64,000 nucleotides of DNA from assembly GCA_002104945.1 (NCBI GenBank), contig MCFH01000055.1, positions 62,001 through 126,000 of the forward strand, in the 5' to 3' direction. Below are positions 56,513-64,000 of this stretch, in pieces (the stretch's first letter is position 1; each line of letters opens with the position of its first letter). The translations under genes were made by a program, and so were the position numbers. The DNA comes from Piromyces finnis (lineage: Eukaryota; Neocallimastigomycota; Neocallimastigomycetes; Neocallimastigales; Neocallimastigaceae). The notes beneath the pieces are model-generated. The model was not told the DNA's origin. It did no database searches and saw nothing but the letters and a program-made list of their open reading frames with translations.

Positions 56513-57357
56513 TGTTAAATCACGCAGATTCGGGTTAGGTTTGGATTAATTAACTAGGTCAGGAATGGTTATAAACTAATAATAATAGAAACTAATTTTC
56601 TTAATTATCCGGTTATTGGATGAAATTATATGCAATGGATTTATTAACTAAAATGACACTTTAATTTCAAATTTCATTAAAATGAAATTAAGTTTTAAAT
56701 CAACTTTTATTTATAAAATTAGTTATAAGGGAAATCTAATGTAATTTATTAATCTTTACTATTATTAATTTATCTAATTAAAATTAATAATCTTACTACT
56801 GATCAACATTTAACTAAACTACTCTATTTATACTAATTTCTCAAAGTTACAATTTTTACATAATTAATTCACATGGCTATTTTATTAATATTAATTAATT
56901 AATTTTTGTAACTATGATTTTTATAAACTGTCACGAGTAATAATAATTATTAATATAATATATTATTATTTTAAGTCATGAGTTTAAATAACTTCTCACA
57001 ACTTTTATCATCTGATTACTAATTTAGTAATTAATAATTAAATTTATTATTAATAGTAATACTTAAACCAATACCTAAAAGTTTAGAAAATTTTTTATTA
57101 ATTTTAAGTGTGAAATTTTTAATATTTAATTTATATTGAATTCCCTTTAATTGGTCATAAGTAACTCAACTTTTTGGAATATTGATGATTTAAATGTACC
57201 AAAAGATAGCTTAGGCCTTTAGCTTTCTAATGTTCATAATATCATCAAAGTAATTTGATTTTTCCAGTAATTTTCTTGGGTTTCGTAATTCACACTTTAT
57301 TTAAGGGTTAGGTGTTCACATCTATGGGATTATCTAAATCCACTTAGATTCGTGACA
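56513..57357 (+). mobile_element. LTR family a, solo copy 2
   Basis: 845 bp, TGTTAAATCACGCAG..GATTCGTGACA, flanked by CGTTG (56508-56512 and 57358-57362). Confidence 0.92.
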
Positions 57358-57362
57358 CGTTG

Positions 57363-57813
57363 GTGCTAATTGTAACGTATAAAGGTTTTATCTCTTTTCA
57401 CCAAAATTGTATTTCGGGGTTCCTCAAGCTGGTTTCGCTGTCAGGTTGTTGGACGCTGACCTATTTGTAATGCGTTCGACTCCAGGTTCTCTATATTATG
57501 GATTAAATATAGCGATTGCTATATTTAATCCTTAATGTTTATCTATTTCTATTTCTTCTTTTTTTATTTAAATAATTGAAGTAACCAACCGTTATGAATG
57601 ATATTTATTAATAATTATTGAATAAGAATATTTATAAATAGTAAATATAAATGATTTATGAAATTAATGTATATTTAGTCTTTAGTATTAAGGTTAATTT
57701 GTGTTAATAATATTAAATAATCATATTATTAATAAAATATACTATTAATACAAAAAATAGTTAATTAGGATTGTGTTAACCTGAGTCTCTCGCGTTGTTT
57801 CACTAATGATCGT
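57363..57813 (-). pseudogene. Upstream part of copia-like Gag relic, decayed
   Basis: 57363-57499 is of mixed composition and can be read on the minus strand with several stops. A perfect 14-bp stem hairpin, GGATTAAATATAGC with its inverse around GATT, lies at 57500-57531. The remainder to 57813 is AT-rich with nothing recognised. Confidence 0.4.
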
Positions 57814-58059
57814 TCAAGCTAGTGCATCCATTGCTTCTGCTTCATCGATCTCTTCTTCCATTTCTTTTATAACCTGTTTGTTTTGGATGGTATTCCCTTT
57901 TTCAGTTTCAAGCTTTTTCTTAAGTTCTTCAACTTTATTAGTTTTAACATAGCTTAAGATTTTCTTGGATTTGAGAATGTTGTTGATAAGGAATTCTCAT
58001 TCTTCAAAATTATCTTTGTTAAGACGTTCTTCAGGTTGTAGTTTTAATTCTTGAGACAT
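57814..58059 (-). pseudogene. Small coding relic, probable N-terminus of the copia-like Gag
   Basis: 82 codons from an ATG at 58059 (minus), starting MSQELKLQPEERLNKDNFEE and ending MEEEIDEAEAMDALA, with one in-frame TGA about 20 codons in. The second half is strongly charged and helical (KVEELKKKLETEKG), probably coiled-coil. Position upstream of the Gag relic suggests the same element; I do not recognise the protein by sequence. Confidence 0.45.
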
Positions 58060-58440
58060 GTCGCAAATAAAGAGGAATTGAGACTCTTAATCTTTTATTA
58101 GTTAAAATATTATTAAAAATATAGTTTAATTTTATTATTAATATTAATAGATTATGGTAATTACAAAGAATTAATTAACGAGAAATTGAATAAGTTTATA
58201 CTATAAAATGTGGCTAGTTATAAAATTAAAAACTATTGCTAATAAATGTTCTTAGAACATGTAAATTACTAATACACTACTAATTATTATTAATACATTA
58301 TTAAATATTACTAATACATTATTAATTATTTTAAACAGAAAATAAAATTATTTTAACACATATTTAATTTATTCTAAAATATTCTAACACAATTATATAA
58401 TCTAAGAATAAATATTAAGTAATTTAATATTAATTCTTAC
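58060..58440 (-). repeat. LTR h-like sequence upstream of the relic
   Basis: The last ~45 bp (58396-58440) match the end of LTR h copy 1 (1985-2024), ending in TTCTTAC next to copy 4. The rest is AT-rich. Confidence 0.5.
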
Positions 58441-58770
58441 AGTAATAATTTTATTACATGTATTAATATTTCACATAATAAAATTATTAACTACATTTTA
58501 ACACTAATTGTTAAAATGAGATAATTATAAGGAAACTAATTATTAAGATATAAAAAAAATAAAATATACTTATCGAGTTTATTATAAGAGTCTAAAAATA
58601 AATAACGTTCGGGTTAGGGTTTAAAATATTTTTTATTATTTATTATAAGGATGTTTTATTAATATTAAAAGTGTATCAGTTTATTTATGTTATTTATTGT
58701 AATTTCTTATAATAATAACTCTTGATTTTCAAATGAAACTCAAGAAGTCTTTTTATATAAAAATTTAAAG

Positions 58771-59020
58771 AATGTATTGATTACAATAACAACAACATTG
58801 AAAGATATCATTTAATTATTGGCAATAACATAAAATATAATCATGAAATTAAATGTGTGATGAATGTGAAAAATGTACAAAATCAATATTCTAAAGACAC
58901 TGATTATAATATTGTCACATTAAATGGACAAGAAGATATAAATATTAATAATTCATATGGAAGAGTCGTTGATAATATAAATATGTTAATTAGAGATAAT
59001 TATTCAGGCATTGATTTATA
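58771..59020 (+). other. Unidentified insert, possibly coding relic
   Basis: Less A/T-monotonous than its surroundings. A frame of ~60 codons from 58857 (MMNVKNVQNQYSKDTDYNIV...) runs into the foldback arm. I do not recognise it. It may be the flank carried with the foldback or a separate older insertion. Confidence 0.35.
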
Positions 59021-60675
59021 CTTTATCTTAGATTTTGGAAGGTTTTAGCCAGACTTTTTAGCCAGGCAAAATGTGACCTCTGGTATAATTTTGGCCAGGC
59101 AAATGTCAACGAAACCAGAAAATCTAAGCAAAAGAATAAATTCCCTACTGTAACGAATCATAGAAATAAAGAAATTGTCTTAGTGGTTAGTAACTAAGAC
59201 TTTGGTCCGAATGTCTTGAGTTCGAGACTTCTAAATTACTTTTTTTTATTTTTATTTTAATTTTTTATTTTGATTTTTTATCAACTCGAAATTCTTTGAT
59301 TGGTTAAGAAATTTAAGTTGTAAAAAATCTTTTAGATTAATTTTAAAAATTTTTATATAAATACGAGTGGATTTTTCTAAATTTAAAAAAATTGAGTTTT
59401 TATTAATTAATAAATTATTGTTAAACACTAACCTATTAAGTTAAAATTTGTGTGTTTTTAATAATAATTTTAAATATTAATAATTAACAGTAAGATAAAA
59501 GTGTTTTATATTTACTAAGTTATTTTAGTAAATTATTATAAATTTCTTTTATTGTTAAGAACACATTTCTTTACACCTACTCATATAATCTTAAAACGAG
59601 CAAGATTAGTTCAAAAAGAATTTGAGGAAGCGTAAGCTTTCCTAATTCGTCAGGGCATGAGTAATGCCCTTGAACATATTCGCCGCTCGGGCTATATCTA
59701 TGGGAGACATTGCTTCCGGTAGGTAAAATTGGGTACTAGTCTCTAATAGTGGGGGGACAAAAGTGCATCATAAGGGTAAAAGAAAAGCATGTGCCACAAT
59801 TAAAAGGATAGATGCATCTAATTGGAGACAAAAGAAAAGCATGTGCCACAATCAAAAGGATAGATTCACTATAATGGGAGACATTTAGGTTACACAAGAT
59901 TTGATATACCTAGGTTTACATATATTAATAGAATTGGGTATGGTTACGAAAAAAGTACAGTTTATCACCCTACGTGGTGGCTTCTTTTCGTACCATACTA
60001 TAATAGAGAAGGTATCACTTCACGAAACGAACCTAGGACGTAGCCTAGTAAAGTGTAGTTGTTTCGTATTCGTTGATGTTACTTAATGCTTTTCTATATT
60101 TGTAAAATTATTTCATAACAGTATCACATGTAAGAATTTTTTAATCTAAAAAATTCTTCATGTTTATATTAGAGTCATTCTATAATACAACAGAAGAACT
60201 TTTTAATCAAAAGGTTCTCCTGTTTACTTTAGTTAAAAATATTTTCATAATGCCAAGAAATAATCTTGTGTAACCTAAATGTCACCCATAATATTATATC
60301 TCCCATTACAGTGCATCTATCCTTTTGATTATGGCACATGCTTTTCTTTTACCCTTATGATGCACTTTTGTCCCCCCACTATTAGAGACTAGTACCCAAT
60401 TTTACCTACCGGAAGCAATGTCTCCCATAGATATAGCCCGAGCGGCGAATATGTTCAAGGGCATTACTCATGCCCTGACGAATTAGGAAAGCTTACGCTT
60501 CCTCAAATTCTTTTTGAACTAATCTTGCTCGTTTTAAGATTATATGAGTAGGGAATTTATTCTTTTGCTTAGATTTTCTGGTTTCGTTGACATTTGCCTG
60601 GCCAAAATTATACCAGAGGTCACATTTTACCTGGCTAAAAAGTCTGGCTAAAACCTTCCAAAATCTAAGATAAAG
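59021..60675. mobile_element. Foldback element with ~430-bp inverted arms
   Basis: Left arm 59021-59901 (including an inserted LTR) and right arm 60262-60675 are near-perfect inverse copies, starting CTTTATCTTAGATTTTGG. The arms are much less AT-rich than the surroundings. The left arm has an internal duplication of ~50 bp (AAGAAAAGCATGTGCCACA repeated near 59785 and 59833) and lacks a few bases present on the right. The 360-bp centre (59902-60261) holds more small hairpins and no transposase. Termini do not match a superfamily I know; it is probably a non-autonomous DNA transposon. Confidence 0.85.
59149..59575 (+). mobile_element. Family 4 solo LTR in the left foldback arm
   Basis: 427 bp, TGTAACGAATCA..CATTTCTTTACA, flanked by CCTAC (59144-59148 and 59576-59580). 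The right arm shows the empty site with a single CCTAC complement near 60550, so the insertion followed formation of the arms. The tRNA-like block is at 59177-59233. Confidence 0.95.
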
Positions 60676-61088
60676 AAAGTTCTAATCTTAGTAAATTTCT
60701 TTTCTAGAAAAAGATTAGAAGAAAAGATTAAAAAAGTTTCGATTGATAATCTATTCTTATCAATCATTATATATTTTCTATTGAAATATAAACAAATCTA
60801 TTTTTAAAACTAAGTTAAAATTATTAAGCTATTCTAAATTTAAATAAAAAAGTATAATCTATTATAAAAGTATTTAAAATATTTGAATTTAATTAAAATT
60901 CTTTTATTCCTTAAATTTAAATATTTATCTTAATTTAATTTTAATGGAATTATTATAAAATAATTTACTATTAAATTAATCTATAAAATTTATTCTAAAA
61001 AAACAATTTTACTAAATATTAATTTATTATTTAATAATTAATTGTTAATTATTAAATAATCTAAAGATATATATTATATCTTTACAGA

Positions 61089-61319
61089 AATATTCTCAAA
61101 GAAATTTTCAATTTCAACAAACCAATTACCATTTTCATAGATAATTTATCAAGCAAAACAGCAATTGAAAATGGTCACTTAAATTCAAAATTAAAACATA
61201 TAGATATAAAATATCATTTTAACAAAGATAATATAAAAAATAAAAAGATAACTCTTGAATACTTGAATATGTTCACACAACTAAAATGCTTGCTAACGAT
61301 TAACCAAAGATGTGAATAG
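61089..61319 (+). pseudogene. Copia-type RNase H, C-terminal relic
   Basis: An open stretch of 76 codons reads PITIFIDNLSSKTAIENGHL, then KLKHIDIKYHFNKDNIKNKK and LEYLNMFTQL, the familiar end of Ty1/copia Pol (cf. the pattern DNxSAI..KHIDIxYHF..). It starts right at the LTR h end and stops at TAG 61317-61319. The rest of pol is absent. Confidence 0.85.
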
Positions 61320-62179
61320 TTAAAAAATGTATAACTTTACAAACCAAATATTTAATAAATGAAATATTTGATTTGAGGACTATTAACAACCAGAAGAATT
61401 AAATTTATATTATTAATTTGCTTTATTGTTCTAAAAACCTATCAATTTATGTATTTGTATTAATTTAATGTATTTGTATTAAATATTTAGTAGTCTAGAA
61501 TCAAGCCACAAACTGTATATTTTAAATAAAAAAAAAATTAGCTTACATTGTATTTTTTTTATATTCAATTATCTTATTTTGGACTTTTAAAGAAAAATTA
61601 ACATATTTTTTATTTCTTTTTCGTAAATTATATTTTCCCTTTTTTATTATAATTTCTTGATTCATATTTAATAATGAAAATGATGATATATATATTATAT
61701 ATTATTATAATTTTGCTTTTACTAATTATTATAAGTAGTTTAGTACTTTTTTTTTTTTATTTAATGAAAAAATTAATATTAAAAGTATAATAAAAAAAAA
61801 AAAAAAAGTTGAGATATTTTTTTCTAATCATATTAATTAGTTTCATTTTAATTTATTTATTTTGTTTTTTTGATTGATATTAAAATTAATGTATTTTGTT
61901 TTATATATATATATATACTAATTATTTTTTTTATTAAAAAAAAAAAAAGGATAATATATAAAGTTATTTATATTATATATTGTTCATTTTTAATTGTTGT
62001 ATGTTATATTTATTTATGTTATACGATTTTTGATTAATATTTTAAATACTTATTTTTATTTTTAAACATATTCACATTTAAGAAATGATTTTTATTTTTT
62101 ATTTTTGTAAAATTATTTTGAATATATAATAATGGTTTTTGATGCTTTATAAAAAATTAATATAAATCTAAGATTATAT
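61320..62179. other. AT-rich spacer downstream of the WD40 gene
   Basis: Several poly-A and poly-T runs and TA repeats (for example 61903-61917). It should contain the 3' untranslated region of the minus-strand gene; I cannot pick a polyadenylation site. Confidence 0.55.
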
Positions 62180-62651
62180 TTATTCTTCTTTTATTTCATT
62201 TTCCCAACAACGAATAGTATTATCATCTGAGGCAGAAACTAATAGGTTTTTTGTTGGATGCCATGCAACACTATTAACTGAAGCTGTATGTCCTGATAAC
62301 GAACTAATTAAGCATCCCTTTTTACGATTCCAAATATATACCTTATAATCTTTCATAATATTTTTTTAACAATATTAATTAATAAAATTAAAAAAAAAAA
62401 AAAAAAAGAAAAAATATAAATATTATAAAAAATAAAATAAAATATTTTAAAGTTATTGAATTCAAAGAATATTATTAATGTAATATGTTGATTGTATATT
62501 TTGATTAGTCATTAATCTACCTTCACTTCCACTGGCTATAAAAGTTTGGTTTAAACCACCAAAACAAGATCGTATAACAAATCTTCCTTGTTTTTGCCCA
62601 GAATATTTTTGCACAATTCGTTGTTCTTCTAAATCCCATAAATGAATTTCC

Positions 62652-62694
<43 letters not shown>

Positions 62695-64000
62695 TTTTAA
62701 ATAAAAAATAATTAATAAATAAATTATATTAATAATAAATTTATATTTTTATTATTTTAGCGGATGAAATTTATATAAATTTTCATTTTAAATAAAAATA
62801 TTTTTATTAATGATAAACATTACCTGTATAGCACGTAAATTAAGAAGAGCATATCTTGAATCATTGGATAAATATAATGATGTGATAAAATCAGTTTCTT
62901 GTATTGAACTTTTTTATAATAACCATTATAATTTACACCATTTTATAATTATAATAAGTTTATATAAATAAAAAAATGTATTAATATTATAATATTAATG
63001 CCATTTTACATTCTGATATTGTAATGATTTTATAAAATATTTCTATATCAATTTTATATAAGTTACTTTATTTCATCTCCTGTTTCAACATTAAAAATTC
63101 GGATTTTCTTTTCATAACAGATAGTAACTAAACGAGTTCCATCTTTAGAAATGGCTATATCTGTAACTCTTGAACTTGGATATTGATGTAATATTTTTCC
63201 ATCTACATTCTATTATGTTAGTTTTTATGTATTATTTATTTTATTTATTAATATTTAATATTGTTAAATATATATATATATATATATAAAATTTAAGCAA
63301 ATATTAAAATATTACCCATAAATATAAACATTTATCTAAACTTCCAGATACAAACTTAGTACCACATGGTAGCCAAGCACAAGAAGTTACACCTTCAGTA
63401 TGTTCTTCATATGTATGAATTAAGCTTTCATTCTATAATTTATAATAATTATTAATTTATGTAGTATTATAATATTATAATTAATTTTTATACATCAACA
63501 AATTTGAAAATAATAACTTACAATTATATCCCACAATTTAATAGTTTTATCATTTGAACATGTTAAAAGTTGGGTTCCATCTGGGCTCCAATACATATTT
63601 GATATCGCATCAGTATGACCATATAATCTATATTTTAATTGGAAAGACTTTTAATTGCAATAAAATTAATATATAAATATTAAATAATTTTAATTAAAAT
63701 AATGATTTCTTTATTTTAAATGTATTTAGTGTTTAATATTTTTATTTTATTTACTGTAGTATCCCATATAATGGTAGTGGAATCTTTTGAACCTGATGCT
63801 AGATATTTACCGTTAGGTGAAAAACAAACATTCCATACTTCATCACTGTGTCCATTTAATATATGTGTTGTCACCTTTGGTAGATTTTCTCTATTATTTA
63901 TTTATATTTTGAAAAAAAAAAAAAAAAATTAATATAATCTTTCTTAAAATCCAAATAATAATTATTATATAATATAAAATATATCCCATTTACAAACCTC
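62180..64000 (-). CDS. WD40-repeat protein, GID7/WDR26-like, partial, at least eight exons
   Basis: Likely subunit of the GID/CTLH E3 ubiquitin ligase, where WDR26/Gid7 proteins act as scaffold; assigned from the repeat series and the ending VYIWNRKKGCLISSLSGHTA, which resembles WDR26. Exons, from the stop: 62180-62349, 62521-62650, 62824-62908, 63067-63209, 63316-63432, 63522-63647, 63755-63890, and a last piece at 63998-64000. Phases match at all joins checked; introns begin GT and end AG and are about 83-173 bases. Six to seven WD blades are visible (NGHSDEVWNVCFSPNGKYLA, YGHTDAISNMYWSPDGTQLL, EEHTEGVTSCAWLPCGTKFV, VTDIAISKDGTRLV, and the last with SASDDNTIRCWE). The N-terminal part (LisH/CTLH if present) lies beyond the window. 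One intron holds a TTA array (about 62656-62693). Confidence 0.85.

Larger units (their letters stand above)
58441..61086 (-). mobile_element. LTR family h, copy 4, split by a large insert
   Basis: 58441-58770 and 60676-61086 together match LTR h copy 3 inverted. The insert (58771-60675) holds ~250 bp of possible coding sequence and a foldback element. Stem a of the pseudoknot (60682-60689 with 60711-60718) is intact; stem b (60699-60707) has lost most of its partner. Confidence 0.75.

Noticed and set aside
57500-57531. Perfect 14-bp hairpin as a possible terminator
   Set aside because: No gene ends nearby, and intrinsic terminators of this kind are not expected in a nuclear genome.
59901-60086. 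61-codon frame in the centre of the foldback element
   Set aside because: It is short, has no recognisable motif and overlaps several small hairpins.

Overview
This window is very AT-rich nuclear DNA from a fungus, most likely an intron-rich early-diverging lineage; an arbuscular mycorrhizal (Glomeromycotina-like) genome would fit. The reasons are fungal-type Ty3 retrotransposons with Tf1-style self-priming leaders and chromodomains, eukaryotic tRNA genes, and one gene with many short spliceosomal introns. The taxon is inference.

Almost everything here is retrotransposon. Four coding Ty3-like families are present. Family 1 (2575-11564) has a tRNA-Tyr primer site and a textbook -1 frameshift signal, and a SINE breaks its protease. 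Family 2 (17703-24411, minus) has identical LTRs and a 1727-codon Gag-Pol that is visibly richer in GC. Family 3 (32878-39069) has near-identical LTRs and a perfect 5-bp target duplication. Family 4 (41531-47540) is internally deleted. At least six further LTR families (here a, b, c, f, g, h) occur as solo or nested copies, several with exact 4-5 bp target duplications, so insertion order can be read. Copia-like relics (56287-58059 minus, 61089-61319 plus) and a foldback element with ~430-bp arms (59021-60675) complete the mobile fraction.

Six tRNA genes lie at 2490 (Gly), 14914 (Arg), 24424 (Met), 28472 (Glu), 28553 (Arg) and 30664 (Trp). Families 1 and 2 sit 11-22 bp upstream of five of them, so both appear to target Pol III start sites; the other families do not. 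The only host protein gene is at the right edge: a WD40 protein resembling GID7/WDR26, on the minus strand, at least eight exons with the 5' part beyond the window.

The most notable structures are: (i) in families 2, 3 and 4 the bases just inside the 5' LTR are an exact 10-11 nt complement of an LTR segment, ~35-40 bp after a TATAAATA in families 3 and 4, predicting mRNA 5'-end self-priming; (ii) LTR family h carries an H-type pseudoknot whose second stem changes by compensatory substitution between copies; (iii) family 4 LTRs contain a tRNA-like block with A-box and B-box; (iv) TTTAAAC slippery sites occur at the gag-pol junctions of families 1 and 3.
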